Assembly: GCA_040752515.1 (NCBI GenBank)
Contig: JBFMGQ010000016.1
Coordinates: 1-64,000, forward strand
Length of the DNA: 64,000 nt
Source: Tenuifilum sp040752515
Lineage (GTDB): Bacteria; Bacteroidota; Bacteroidia; Bacteroidales; Tenuifilaceae
Direction: 5' to 3'
Shown here: positions 1 through 9,089 of the stretch, piece by piece
How the letters are laid out: every line of letters begins with the position of its first letter
Numbering within the stretch: the first letter of the stretch is position 1
Translations under genes and position numbers: made by a program
Notes under the pieces: model-generated
Databases searched by the model: none
What the model was told of the DNA's origin: nothing
Seen by the model: the letters and a program-made list of their open reading frames with translations, nothing else

Positions 1-328
1 ACTAATTTTATTTCCTTATTTTTGCTCATGTTGTGATTTTGTGTGCAAAACAAATCTACAACATCGGGGGCGAATCCTTCGGGTGAAACCCCCTTATTCT
101 ACTTTTTTTTGTCGGACAGTAGTGACTTTTTATACTTATTTTGACTTTCAAAGTTTAAATACCAAACCAGTAATGGAGGTTGCTATAATTGCTTGAAGGT
201 ATTATTTTGATTAGCCCTGATCATTCAGTGGGTTTTCCACTGAGAATATGGTTTTCGGGGTTATTCTATTGCACATTTACTTTTGTGTAATTCTATTTTT
301 TTGTTTTAAACCTAATAATTTGTTTAGT
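1..328. other. Upstream non-coding region with a hairpin
   Basis: No gene is supported here. A G5/C5 hairpin (66-70 with 89-93), containing an inner cgaa/ttcg stem at 71-74/78-81, is followed by a T-rich run near 103-110. It could end a gene lying to the left of the window. A second small hairpin (cagtgg/ccactg, 226-231/237-242) lies just ahead of the TonB receptor gene. An in-frame ATG at 248 would add 27 residues to the receptor, but the signal peptide starts at 329, so I treat 248-328 as leader. No exact TAnnTTTG promoter box was found. Confidence 0.4.
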
Positions 329-2563
329 ATGCGATTACAAACAATATTTTTAATTATAGCAACGCTAGTTGCAACCAAACTATTTGCTCAAAACGTCATA
401 AAAGGGACTGTTTTAAATGAGAATAATGTTCCTGTTGAAGGTGCCAATGTTTTTATTCCGATGTTGGTAAAAGGCACCACAACAAGTTCAAGGGGGGAGT
501 TTGAGTTTAATAATTTACCCAAAGGAAGGTTCGATTTGCAGGTTTCGTATATTGGATATGCCAATCAAATAGTATCAGTAAATCTGGCTGGGGAAGAGGT
601 GAATTTAATTGTAAAACTCGCCCATGCGAGTATTGAAGCCGAAGCGGTTGTAGTTCCGGCTGGTTACAATACAACCCAGCATCAGAATGCTGTAAAGATT
701 GATATAATGAGGTTGAATGAACGTCACCGAATACCTTCACCAAACTTTATGGAAATGCTGACATCTGTGCCTGGAGTTGACATGATTAGCAAGGGGAATG
801 GCGTTACTAAACCCGTTATCAGAGGCCTTTCCATGAATGATGTGCTGGTGCTCAGCAATGGCGTCCGCTTCGAGAACTACCAGTATTCCAGTCATCACCC
901 TTTAGGAATCGATGAGTTTGGGATTGAATCGGTTGAGGTCATCAAGGGGCCAGCCTCGCTACTTTATGGCTCCGATGCCATTGGTGGAGTGATTAACTTC
1001 ATTAAGGAACGACCTGCAGCTGAAGAAAAGATGGAGGGTGACTATAATCTTCAGCTATTTTCAAATTCACTCGGTATGGTCAATAATATAGGCATTAAGG
1101 CTTCGGGTGGTAAATTCCATGGTGGTGCAAGGGTAGGTCAAAAAACTCATGCTGATTACCTTCAAGGAGGAGGTACTTTTGTCCCTAATTCCAGATTTAA
1201 CGAGCACTCTGTAAAGTTGAATGGTGGATTTAATGGTAAGTTGATGACAACCAATTTTTTCTACGACTTCAACCTACAAAACTTAGGTCTTGTGGAAGAG
1301 GAAGCAATTAATGAAATAGCTGGTAGGGGTCGAAAACCTTCAATTTTTTACCAGCAGCTTGGCACCCATTTGGTTTCATCACAGTCAAAGATATTTTTAG
1401 GTAAAACAAAAGTTGATGTAAATGCTTCGTTGCAATCAACCGAACTTACCCACTTTGGAGAACCTAATGAGTATGAGTTGCAAATGCGGCTAACAACGTT
1501 AATCTATGAGGCTAAGGTCTTGCTTCCATCAAGTCCAGGAAACGACTATATTTTTGGTGCTCAGGGAATCAATCAATGGAATACCAATATTAACAATCGT
1601 GAAACTATTCTTTTGCCTAATGCTCTAACCCTAGGTTACTCGCTTTTTGGATTAGCGCAGCAAACCGTTGGAAAATTTCGCTTTCAAACCGGGCTGAGGT
1701 TCGATGCAAGGAAACTGGAGTCCGATGAGGTGGGCATTGCAAATCAAACTAATTATAGGCCAAGCGTAAACAGGATGTTTGATAATATAACGGGTTCGGT
1801 TGGAGCAACATATAGGGGTAACGAGAACCTCATATTTAGGCTAAATGGTGCGGCTGCATACCGAAATCCTAACCTTGCTGAGTTAACATCAAATGGTCCT
1901 CATGAAGCACGCTATGAGATTGGCGATGTTGCACTTAAACCAGAAAAATCGTTTGAGTACGATATTAGTGCCCATTACCATATCGATAACCTACTTGTTG
2001 ATGTTGCAGTTTTTTTCAATTCCATTACCAATTACATTTACATTGCACCAACCGGATTGTTTAATAGAGGTTTGCCTGAATACCGATATAATCAGAATGA
2101 TGCTTACTTATATGGTGGAGAATTTGCATTGCATTTTCATCCCAAATCGGTTCAGTGGATTCATTTTGGGACAAACTATTCCTATGTACTAGGGAAAAAT
2201 CGTGATGGGGACTATCTGCCCTTTATTCCAGCAAGTAAACTGGCATTTGAAACCGGTTTTATGGGAAATAAAATAGGCTTTTTCAGTAATCCATACTTTC
2301 TGGTAAAAATCAATTCCGCATTTCCCCAAAACAATATAGCTTACGATGAAACTACTACACCAGGATATTTTTTGGTAAACCTATCGTTGGGTGCTAGTTT
2401 TAGTTTAGGCAATCAACCTTTTGAATTAAACATGTCGATTCAAAACCTACTCGACAAAAAGTATGTTGACCACCTGTCAACATTAAAGGAGGTTGATTTT
2501 TATAACCCAGGACGAAATATCTCTTTGACATTGAAAATCCCGTTTCAAGCTTCAATACGTTAG
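329..2563 (+). CDS. TonB-dependent outer membrane receptor
   Basis: This encodes a 744-residue TonB-dependent receptor that would import a ligand across the outer membrane using TonB energy. The start at 329 gives a clean signal peptide ending at LFAQ; the upstream ATG at 248 would bury it. Domains in order are a carboxypeptidase-regulatory-like beta domain (about residues 22-100, with SYIGYANQ), the plug (about 115-235, with PGVDMISKGNGVTKPVIRGL and EVIKGPASLLYGSDAIGGVI), and a beta barrel ending in IQNLLDKKYVDH followed by a terminal strand. This layout is typical of Bacteroidota. No SusD-like partner follows, so a glycan-uptake pair is unlikely. The plug has an SSHHP motif, which could suit metal or heme, but the ligand is not identifiable. 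Confidence 0.9.
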   Translation: MRLQTIFLIIATLVATKLFAQNVIKGTVLNENNVPVEGANVFIPMLVKGTTTSSRGEFEFNNLPKGRFDLQVSYIGYANQIVSVNLAGEEVNLIVKLAHASIEAEAVVVPAGYNTTQHQNAVKIDIMRLNERHRIPSPNFMEMLTSVPGVDMISKGNGVTKPVIRGLSMNDVLVLSNGVRFENYQYSSHHPLGIDEFGIESVEVIKGPASLLYGSDAIGGVINFIKERPAAEEKMEGDYNLQLFSNSLGMVNNIGIKASGGKFHGGARVGQKTHADYLQGGGTFVPNSRFNEHSVKLNGGFNGKLMTTNFFYDFNLQNLGLVEEEAINEIAGRGRKPSIFYQQLGTHLVSSQSKIFLGKTKVDVNASLQSTELTHFGEPNEYELQMRLTTLIYEAKVLLPSSPGNDYIFGAQGINQWNTNINNRETILLPNALTLGYSLFGLAQQTVGKFRFQTGLRFDARKLESDEVGIANQTNYRPSVNRMFDNITGSVGATYRGNENLIFRLNGAAAYRNPNLAELTSNGPHEARYEIGDVALKPEKSFEYDISAHYHIDNLLVDVAVFFNSITNYIYIAPTGLFNRGLPEYRYNQNDAYLYGGEFALHFHPKSVQWIHFGTNYSYVLGKNRDGDYLPFIPASKLAFETGFMGNKIGFFSNPYFLVKINSAFPQNNIAYDETTTPGYFLVNLSLGASFSLGNQPFELNMSIQNLLDKKYVDHLSTLKEVDFYNPGRNISLTLKIPFQASIR

Positions 2564-2570
2564 ACAAAAA

Positions 2571-2600
2571 AGGCTGCCCAATTTGGGCAGCCTTTTTTTC
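2571..2600. terminator. Bidirectional terminator between converging genes
   Basis: A perfect 10-bp stem (aggctgccca, 2571-2580, with tgggcagcct, 2584-2593) and a 3-nt loop is preceded by A's and followed by T's. It can terminate both the TonB receptor gene and the converging minus-strand gene. Confidence 0.85.
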
Positions 2601-2615
2601 TGTTTTTTTGACTGG

Positions 2616-4880
2616 TTACTTTCCAAGTTCACGGACAAATGCTCCGGAATAGCCTAATCCTATAATTTTAGCCAAATCGGCAGTAGCCTCTTCGGGTGTG
2701 GAGTATTTGCCAATACAGTATCGATATATTCCATCGTATCCGCGGTAAACCATTACATCGGAAAGTTCTGTAAACTGCTTTATGCTTTTAGGCTTTTGGA
2801 GTGCAAGGAATTGAATGGTGTATCCTGGATGTTCGCGGTTAATTCTTACCCAAACATTGTTATACCCATGACTTCGAACTTTTTGGAGCAATTCCTCAAT
2901 TTCTTGAACATTTTCGGTATTTCCCACACTATATCTGTAGTATCCGTTAGGCGATATGGTTACACTAACGCTGTCAATTTTAAAATAATTGTAATCAACA
3001 GGGTGGAGCGATGCCATTAGCTGTACTGAATAGGTAGCCTTGGCAAGCATTGCAGTGCTTGAGGTTTTGCTAAAGTCCATGCGAGGTGTAGGGGCTGCTG
3101 TTGGGGGAGGAGTGGGTGGTAATGCTTTAGCGGGCTTAGTTTCTGGCTTTGGCTTTTCAACTTCGCGTTTGGGTTCTTTCTTTATAGGCTGTTTAACCTC
3201 CTCCTTTTTGGGTTGAGGTTCTACAACGCTTGGTTTCTCGGCTGGTTTTGCTTCAGGCTTAGGTTCTGGTTTTACTTCGGGTTTAGGTTCTTCCTTAGGC
3301 ATTTCGAGCTGGGCAACAGGTTGCTCAACAAGTTTTGGATTTAGCATTAGGCTTGCCTGATATTCTGACTTATTGGGTTTGGCTGGTATTTTCAAGGCTG
3401 TTTTTGTTTCCTCAAAACCTTCGCCCTGGGCTAGCACTGTGTAGTCGCCGGGTTTAATTTTAAAGTTATACTGCGATTTTCCTTTAACGGTTTGCTTTTC
3501 TACTATTTCGCCATTGGAATTATTGATAATGTTTATGTTATAGAATTTATCCAGTGGTGCATTGTCGGCCAGCATGAGGTTTAGCTTTACATCGACCAGA
3601 GGCAGTATTTCAACTTCGGCAATGTCGAGTTTGCCGAAACCATCGGGAGTGTATTTAGATAAATAGCCCGACGATAAACCGGTTGGGAAAAAGAAAACCT
3701 CATCGTCGGTAGTATTCAATGGATAACCAACGTTTTTAACATTAGGACTTCCCTGAAGGTTTGTGAAGAACACATCATACCCGCCCATGTTGTTATGTCC
3801 CTGAGAGCTGAAAAAGAGGTATTTCTCATCGGGAGTAAGGAAAGGCGTTGCCTCGTCGAAAGGGGTGTTAACGTTAGGTCCAAGATTTATGGGATCGCTC
3901 CATTTGCCATTGTTAACGGTTGAGACCCAAATGTCAAAGCCACCTTGCCCGCCCTTGCGGTCGCTGGTAAAGTAAACCGTGTTACCATCGCGGGTAACAC
4001 AAACATGGGTTTCGTTGAACTTAGAGTTTATTGGTTTGGCTGCCTTTACCGGCGATGACCATTTACGCTTTTGTAAAAAACTTACAACAATATCGGAGTT
4101 TTTGGGGTCGTTTTCAATCAGATATAGTTCAGTCCCTTCCCATGATAGGTATGAGGTGGTTAAGGTTTTACTACCTAAATTTCGGGTGATATCAACCGGT
4201 TTTGCCCAAAGGCCATCCTCGCCTTTTTTTGCAACGAATATTTTATTCCCGTTAGAGGTTCGGGTTGTATAGGCAAGTGTGTTCCCATCGCCCGATACTA
4301 CTGGGTTGAAGTTATCGTTTTCATTGTTAAAATCGGGACCCAACCGATTAAACTTGAAACCAATAGGGGTATTCTGAAGTTTTTTTGCGTTTTCGCAGCT
4401 GGCAATGGCGTGTTCTGCCATTCGTTGGGCTTGCTCATCTTTAGGTTTAATGTATTTCTTGTATTCCTGGAATGATTTTAGGGCATTGTCAAAATCGTTT
4501 TGATACAAATAGGCCATTCCAAGGTGATAATAGGCTTCAGGCGGAGCGTTGGGTTCTTTAAGCGATTTAGCATCGTATTTTTCCGAAACTTTCGTTGTAG
4601 CCTCTTCCAAATAGCTGATGGCTTCCGACTTTCTGTCGGGGGTTTTGAGCAAGCAGTATGCAATCTTAAATTTCAAATTAGCACTTTCAGGAAATTTTTT
4701 AAGAGCTTTTGCATAGGTGTCGGCTGCTTTTGAGAAATTGCCTTCAGCCATGAAGTATTCAGCATCGGTTTCAAGTGTAAAAATTGCATTCCAATCCTGG
4801 CCGAATCCTTCAACTGAACAGCAAACTAAAACGATTATGTATAACAAGGAAAACCTAAAGCTGCGCATAGTTTTAAGCAT
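2616..4880 (-). CDS. TPR / PD40 beta-propeller / SPOR-like envelope protein
   Basis: This is a probable periplasmic or outer-membrane-attached protein of about 754 residues. A signal peptide follows the chosen start (SLLYIIVLVCCSVEGFGQ); ATGs at 4868 and 4931 are alternatives. TPR helices occupy roughly residues 30-150. WD40-like PD40 repeats follow at about 180-400 (for example NFNPVVSGDGNTLAYTT, THVCVTRDGNTVYFTSDR, ATPFLTPDEKYLFFSS). Then come a carboxypeptidase-regulatory-like segment, a proline/lysine/glutamate-rich linker (about 545-625), and two SPOR-like repeats at the C-terminus (beginning YSVQLMASL and YTIQFLALQ). Related TPR-PD40 proteins in Bacteroidota carry OmpA-type peptidoglycan-binding ends; here SPOR-like domains may do the peptidoglycan binding. 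The exact role is unknown. Confidence 0.8.
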   Translation of the reverse strand: MLKTMRSFRFSLLYIIVLVCCSVEGFGQDWNAIFTLETDAEYFMAEGNFSKAADTYAKALKKFPESANLKFKIAYCLLKTPDRKSEAISYLEEATTKVSEKYDAKSLKEPNAPPEAYYHLGMAYLYQNDFDNALKSFQEYKKYIKPKDEQAQRMAEHAIASCENAKKLQNTPIGFKFNRLGPDFNNENDNFNPVVSGDGNTLAYTTRTSNGNKIFVAKKGEDGLWAKPVDITRNLGSKTLTTSYLSWEGTELYLIENDPKNSDIVVSFLQKRKWSSPVKAAKPINSKFNETHVCVTRDGNTVYFTSDRKGGQGGFDIWVSTVNNGKWSDPINLGPNVNTPFDEATPFLTPDEKYLFFSSQGHNNMGGYDVFFTNLQGSPNVKNVGYPLNTTDDEVFFFPTGLSSGYLSKYTPDGFGKLDIAEVEILPLVDVKLNLMLADNAPLDKFYNINIINNSNGEIVEKQTVKGKSQYNFKIKPGDYTVLAQGEGFEETKTALKIPAKPNKSEYQASLMLNPKLVEQPVAQLEMPKEEPKPEVKPEPKPEAKPAEKPSVVEPQPKKEEVKQPIKKEPKREVEKPKPETKPAKALPPTPPPTAAPTPRMDFSKTSSTAMLAKATYSVQLMASLHPVDYNYFKIDSVSVTISPNGYYRYSVGNTENVQEIEELLQKVRSHGYNNVWVRINREHPGYTIQFLALQKPKSIKQFTELSDVMVYRGYDGIYRYCIGKYSTPEEATADLAKIIGLGYSGAFVRELGK

Positions 4881-5000
4881 TAACAATGATTTTAACGTAA
4901 ATATTGCAAAAATGTTGGTAAAAGTCAACACTTGAGCTAATTATTTAGGCATAGCCTTTACTTAAGTCTCTTATTTAAAAGTATAGATATTCGATAAATC

Positions 5001-6182
5001 CTAAAGGAACTGTAGTTTTACTTCCTTTAAAAATTTATCCTGTAAAATGTTAGCAATTCGTTTCACAACAGTTCTGCGAATCTCCAGTTCAACTGGCAGG
5101 TTAGGGTCTTGGTGCGCAACGTTTATGCAGGTTCCAATAACAAATTCAATGCTATCGCTTTCCAGAATGAGTTTTACCAGTTCGTCGGCAGGGCCCTTGC
5201 CAAGATTAGTGTTCTCATTGTATGTTTCCAGAATGGTGTTAACCTTACTTAGGGTAAGAATTCCTTCGGTAACCAAATCGGCACCTTCCATGTGGCTAAT
5301 TGGTGGTAAATCGGGGTCGGTAAATTCTAAGCTGTCCTCCACGTTACGTTTTAGCTCGCGTGCAATAATATCGACTGTTGTTGCGCCGCAAATAGCCCTT
5401 TTCCCTTCAAAGGTGTCAAATATCTTGGCAAGTTTAGTATCGTTCTCTTTTTCGTAGGGAGGGCCGGTGCATATTAAGAGTTTTCGGGGGTTTCGGAAAT
5501 ATATGGTTACGCATGATGCATCATCTTTGGGGTGGTAGCCATCGTTTAAGCAAGCCATGTTCACCACCTTGGTGCTAAGCTTACGAGCCGAAATATCGGG
5601 TTCATTTTTTACCATTCGTTTTACGAACTCGCGCGCCTCATCGCCCCAGCCAAAGGGATAATCGGCTGAGCCCAGCCCCGATTGGGTTATACCATCGGAC
5701 CAAAGTATTATTCTGTCCTCCTTTTGGGGGATAAACGAGCAAAACTTTAACTCCTTTCCGGCATTCTTTTCACTATTCAGGATGATACATTGCCATTCGG
5801 GTTCAAGTTCTTCCGTTCCGCGCATGATAAGGCATTGAGGGTTGTCGTATTCCAGTATGCGGGTTTCGCCGTTGTGGTCAATGTCAACTATGGAAAAGGT
5901 TGAGTAACTCATTTTCCGGACAGAGCAAACCGGAAGGGTGTTCATGATAATTTCAGCAATGGTGTTAATCTCTTTATGTTCAATGGTAAAATTAAGAGCC
6001 ATGGTCGATGTAAGGGTAGCCAGAATATTAGCCTTAACGCCATGTCCCATGCCATCGGACAAGACAATGATGGTGCGTTCCTCATCCTGGAGCCTTCGCG
6101 AGTAAAAAACATCCCCGCAAATACGCTCCTCATCGTGATTCTTTTGCTGGCAGTTTACCTCTATAAAAAACTTGCTCGACAT
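5001..6182 (-). CDS. SpoIIE-type PP2C serine/threonine phosphatase linked to hydrogenase sensor
   Basis: A 393-residue protein with a SpoIIE-like PP2C phosphatase domain in the first ~200 residues. Metal-binding aspartates are visible in VLSDGMGHGV, LWSDGITQSG and DDASCVTIYF. A C-terminal half of about 180 residues (from RKLLICTGPPYEKEN) has no fold I recognise. The gene starts 12 nt after the stop of the PAS-bearing hydrogenase-like sensor, so the two are co-transcribed. Phosphatases of this type are known next to group C (sensory) [FeFe]-hydrogenases in Firmicutes and Thermotogae, so it probably converts the sensor state into protein dephosphorylation. The phosphoprotein target is not visible in the window. 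Confidence 0.85.
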   Translation of the reverse strand: MSSKFFIEVNCQQKNHDEERICGDVFYSRRLQDEERTIIVLSDGMGHGVKANILATLTSTMALNFTIEHKEINTIAEIIMNTLPVCSVRKMSYSTFSIVDIDHNGETRILEYDNPQCLIMRGTEELEPEWQCIILNSEKNAGKELKFCSFIPQKEDRIILWSDGITQSGLGSADYPFGWGDEAREFVKRMVKNEPDISARKLSTKVVNMACLNDGYHPKDDASCVTIYFRNPRKLLICTGPPYEKENDTKLAKIFDTFEGKRAICGATTVDIIARELKRNVEDSLEFTDPDLPPISHMEGADLVTEGILTLSKVNTILETYNENTNLGKGPADELVKLILESDSIEFVIGTCINVAHQDPNLPVELEIRRTVVKRIANILQDKFLKEVKLQFL

Positions 6183-6194
6183 GGTTTCCGGTTG

Positions 6195-8066
6195 CTATGC
6201 TTTATCGTTGCTGTTTTTCCCCTCGCGGTATGTTTTGATGATTGAGTTAAGCATTTTTTCGGTTTCCGATGCCCCTTCGCCCAATAGAAAGCCAATATTT
6301 TGAACCATAGCCAGGTTCTTGTCAATAACTTCGGTTATACGCTTAATAACCTCCTCTTTCTGAACCTCGGGCGCATACATATCGCGTATAACGGCCCCCA
6401 CAATGCTATTGGGTTTTATGGTAAATACTGAAAGGTTTAGCAGTTTATCCTTATACATCACATCGCGGTTCAGTATATCGGTGTTATTTTGGAGCACACT
6501 GGTAAAAAGGTTGTGGATGTTGTAGGGGAGCAGGGTTTTAAGGTCGGCGCCAATAAGTCCGGGGATTATTTCGTTGATTTCCAAAGCATCGTCGCCTAGC
6601 AAATCGATGAAGCTTTGGTTGCTCTGCAGAACTTTCATTTTTTTGTCGATAAGCACCACCGCCGAAGGCAACTTCTTTAGCATGGCGGTTATGGTTTCTG
6701 TAGCTTCCCTGGCTGCCTCCTGCTCCGTTCGTGCTTTCTTTTCCGATTCCCTGAGAGCTTCCTGGGTCTTGGCGAGTTTTTCGTTGGTTGCCTGAAGGGT
6801 TTTAATGTATTCCTGTCGTTTCTTTAGGGTGAAGTTTAGGCACATGTCGGTATGGGCAAGCCCCGAGGCAACTGCCGAGGCAAAATCGTAACACGATGAA
6901 TAGCCGCAAGCCTCACAGCCTGAATCCCGCCCCACAAACTCTTTGTCAATCACCTTAAGCACCTCTTCAAGTTTGTGCTCATTTGGTGTGGGTAAGCGTT
7001 GGTCGTCGATTGTGAAGCTCCTCGAAAAATTGCCAAGGCTGTTTTTGGCAATATTCTTTTCCCATTTCTCGCGGTCGAACGTTTTTAAACGCTTGTTGGC
7101 GTAGTTTACCACCATGGTTCGTCTAATAAACTTTTTACCGCCGCGTGAGGTTCCCGGCCCCATAAGGCAACCCTCACAGTAAAACAGGTTGAAGTGTCGG
7201 TTTATTAAATCGATACTGGTTTCGAACTGCTCAAGCGCCTGAAGGGTGTTGTTGGGGCCATTGGTGCTGATTACCGTTCCGGTTAGCAGATCCTCGCTTA
7301 TATCAACCGCCTGCAGTATTCCACGCCCTATAGGGAATAGCGAACCTTTGTATCCAATGGGTTCATCAAATTCGGAGTATTCCATGTTGCTCTCCTTGAT
7401 ATTGAACTCATCAAACAGTTCCCTTAACTCAACAAACGTCAGGTTCTCATCAATCCTGCGTTCGTCGTCGTATAGTTTGATTTCTTCCTTGCTTTGAATG
7501 CAAGGGCCTATGAGAACAACCTTAATGTTGGATCCGTATTCCTTTCTAACTGCCATGGCGGTTGCCACCACTGGTGATATAATAGGGGCAAGGTTTTGAG
7601 CAATTTCGGGGTGGTATTTCTCAACCATCGATACCACTACCGGGCACATGCTGGTAATAAAGTATTTGCCCTTAAAGTCATCAAAAAGTTTTTTATACTC
7701 CCGGGCAACTAGGTCAACGCCAAAGGTTACCTCGCATACGTAGGTAAAACCAAGTTGCTTTATCATTTGTACAAATTTCCGGTAATCGGTAATGTCGGCA
7801 AATTCACCCGATATACTTGGCGAGCAAATGGCTGCTACGGGTTCATTACCTTTAAGAAGTTCCAAAACTTCTTTTTTCGACGACTTATAGCTAACGGCAT
7901 TAACCGGACAAATATTCAAACAGCTGCCACATCCCACGCAACGACTATCGATGATTCGAGCATAGTTTTGGCCAGCCTTTACCTCAATAGCTTTTACAGG
8001 GCATACCCTAACACATGCATAGCAATTTATGCAGGTTCGCTCGTCTATGCTAAATAGTTTCGACAT
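6195..8066 (-). CDS. hydS: Sensory [FeFe]-hydrogenase-like protein with PAS domain
   Basis: A 623-residue presumed H2/redox sensor. Domains: two [4Fe-4S] ferredoxin motifs (C12/C15/C18/C22 and C43/C46/C49/C53); a hydrogenase H-cluster-like domain (about 75-340); an extra [4Fe-4S] Fes motif (C384, C387, C392, C409, CEACGYSSC); a coiled coil (about 415-460); a PAS domain (about 465-570). The three H-cluster signatures are divergent: L1 reads TSMCP (M140 replaces the proton-transfer cysteine of TSCCP), L2 reads GPCIQSKEE in place of MPCxxKxxE, and L3 reads YCEGCLMGPG. This pattern fits the group C sensory hydrogenases rather than a catalytic enzyme. It is followed at 12 nt by the PP2C phosphatase and preceded by a [2Fe-2S] protein. 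The gene symbol is by analogy with Thermotoga HydS. Confidence 0.87.
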   Translation of the reverse strand: MSKLFSIDERTCINCYACVRVCPVKAIEVKAGQNYARIIDSRCVGCGSCLNICPVNAVSYKSSKKEVLELLKGNEPVAAICSPSISGEFADITDYRKFVQMIKQLGFTYVCEVTFGVDLVAREYKKLFDDFKGKYFITSMCPVVVSMVEKYHPEIAQNLAPIISPVVATAMAVRKEYGSNIKVVLIGPCIQSKEEIKLYDDERRIDENLTFVELRELFDEFNIKESNMEYSEFDEPIGYKGSLFPIGRGILQAVDISEDLLTGTVISTNGPNNTLQALEQFETSIDLINRHFNLFYCEGCLMGPGTSRGGKKFIRRTMVVNYANKRLKTFDREKWEKNIAKNSLGNFSRSFTIDDQRLPTPNEHKLEEVLKVIDKEFVGRDSGCEACGYSSCYDFASAVASGLAHTDMCLNFTLKKRQEYIKTLQATNEKLAKTQEALRESEKKARTEQEAAREATETITAMLKKLPSAVVLIDKKMKVLQSNQSFIDLLGDDALEINEIIPGLIGADLKTLLPYNIHNLFTSVLQNNTDILNRDVMYKDKLLNLSVFTIKPNSIVGAVIRDMYAPEVQKEEVIKRITEVIDKNLAMVQNIGFLLGEGASETEKMLNSIIKTYREGKNSNDKA

Positions 8067-8081
8067 TATGCAATCTATTTC

Positions 8082-8327
8082 CTACAGTAATTCGTTTGTC
8101 AGTATATCAATGATGTTATTCTCATCTACGCCGGTGAATAGCTTACCGTTAACGGAAATGTTAGGTCCCTCAGAACAGTTGCCAAAACAATGCCCGCCAT
8201 GGAAATTTACTTTGTCTTTCAAGTCGTGATCATCCAAAAACTTCATTAATGCTTTAAGCGTAGCCTTGTTACCTCTTGCAAAGCAAGAACTACCTAAACA
8301 TATAATCACCTCAGCCCTTTTATTCAT
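8082..8327 (-). CDS. Thioredoxin-like [2Fe-2S] ferredoxin domain protein
   Basis: An 81-residue stand-alone thioredoxin-fold [2Fe-2S] protein. The ligand set C10-x4-C15 and C47-x3-C51 (CLGSSC, CFGNC) is complete. It is the first gene of the minus-strand operon with the PAS sensor (15 nt downstream) and the phosphatase. Such small ferredoxins are common in hydrogenase clusters. It may shuttle electrons to the sensor. It could also stand in for the N-terminal domain of HydB, which has lost most of these cysteines here; that is my inference. Confidence 0.85.
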   Translation of the reverse strand: MNKRAEVIICLGSSCFARGNKATLKALMKFLDDHDLKDKVNFHGGHCFGNCSEGPNISVNGKLFTGVDENNIIDILTNELL

Positions 8328-8622
8328 TGTAATGTTATCAATATAACACTGTTTTCAAAAAGCTAATATAGGGGTTGGTTTACAAATAATGCCTGAAATT
8401 TAATCATTTTTTAAATCAAATCGCTTATCTGTAATCGTTTTAAATAATTAAAATATTGATACTAAGCGAACAAATTTTATAATGTTTTATTAAATTGTTC
8501 CGTGATTAACAAAGCTAAAATCTTTGTAATGTATTGAATGATTTGTAGTTATATATTTGTTAGTTATTTAACACTATATTCTTTGCGAGTCATCCACGAT
8601 GGTTTAAGTATTTTAAATAGAT
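8328..8622. promoter_or_regulatory. Divergent regulatory region of the hydrogenase locus
   Basis: This 295-nt AT-rich region separates the minus-strand sensor operon from hydCBA. For the plus strand, a -7 box TATATTTG (TAnnTTTG) lies at 8552-8559, about 60 nt before the hydC start; a TTTG at 8523-8526 is rather far upstream (25 nt). On the minus strand, TAGCTTTG (8517-8510) fits the -7 consensus, which would give a leader of about 180 nt. A Rex-box candidate (8495-8512) and a palindrome acaaag-N7-ctttgt (8509-8527) lie between these boxes, so one regulator could control both directions. Confidence 0.6.
8495..8512. promoter_or_regulatory. Candidate Rex operator
   Basis: The 18-mer TTGTTCCGTGATTAACAA matches the reported Rex consensus TTGTTAAnnnnTTAACAA at 12 of 14 defined positions, with exact length and spacing. 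It lies 39 nt upstream of the hydC -7 box and overlaps the minus-strand -7 box. A rex gene lies in the same locus at 16443-17078. Rex senses NADH/NAD+, so the site would link hydrogenase expression to the NADH that HydABC oxidises. Confidence 0.6.
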
Positions 8623-9087
8623 ATGTCGAACGCTGAAAAAATTGAGGAGATTTTAGATCGTTACAGCTATTCGGGTCCCGATAGCCTTATCCCAATTCTT
8701 CAGGATATTCAAAACGAACTGGGTTCCCTTAACGAGGAGGCTATTGTATTAGTTGGACGTAAACTAAACATGCCTACTTCAAAAATTTATGGTTTAGCCA
8801 CATTCTACAATCAATTTAAGTTTGAGAGCAAAGGAAAAAATCATATATGCCTTTGCAATGGAACATCCTGCAGGTTAAAGGGTGCAAAATGGAACATGGT
8901 TTACCTGGAGGAAAACCTGAAACTGAAAAACGGACAAACCACCCGTAACGGACAGTTTAGCCTTGAAGTGGTTACCTGCATGGGTGCTTGTGATCATGGC
9001 CCGGTTATTTCCATTAACGAAGAATATTACCGGGAAGTTGATCCGGAAAGACTCAAAACAATTCTTAACGACTTAACCCAGGAGTAA
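8623..9087 (+). CDS. hydC: NADH-dependent bifurcating [FeFe]-hydrogenase subunit HydC (NuoE-like)
   Basis: A 154-residue NuoE-like subunit of the electron-bifurcating hydrogenase, which oxidises NADH and reduced ferredoxin together to make H2. The N-terminal helical part (about 1-65, with ILDRYSYSGPDSLIPILQDI) and the thioredoxin-like [2Fe-2S] domain are both present. All four ligands are there: C78-x4-C83 (CNGTSC) and C119-x3-C123 (CMGAC). Length is normal for the family. It is the first gene of hydCBA; hydB begins 2 nt after its stop. Confidence 0.93.
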   Translation: MSNAEKIEEILDRYSYSGPDSLIPILQDIQNELGSLNEEAIVLVGRKLNMPTSKIYGLATFYNQFKFESKGKNHICLCNGTSCRLKGAKWNMVYLEENLKLKNGQTTRNGQFSLEVVTCMGACDHGPVISINEEYYREVDPERLKTILNDLTQE

Positions 9088-9089
9088 CC

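Noticed and set aside
248..328. N-terminal extension of the TonB receptor from ATG 248
   Set aside because: A proper signal peptide begins at the ATG at 329; the longer form would place 27 hydrophobic residues before it.
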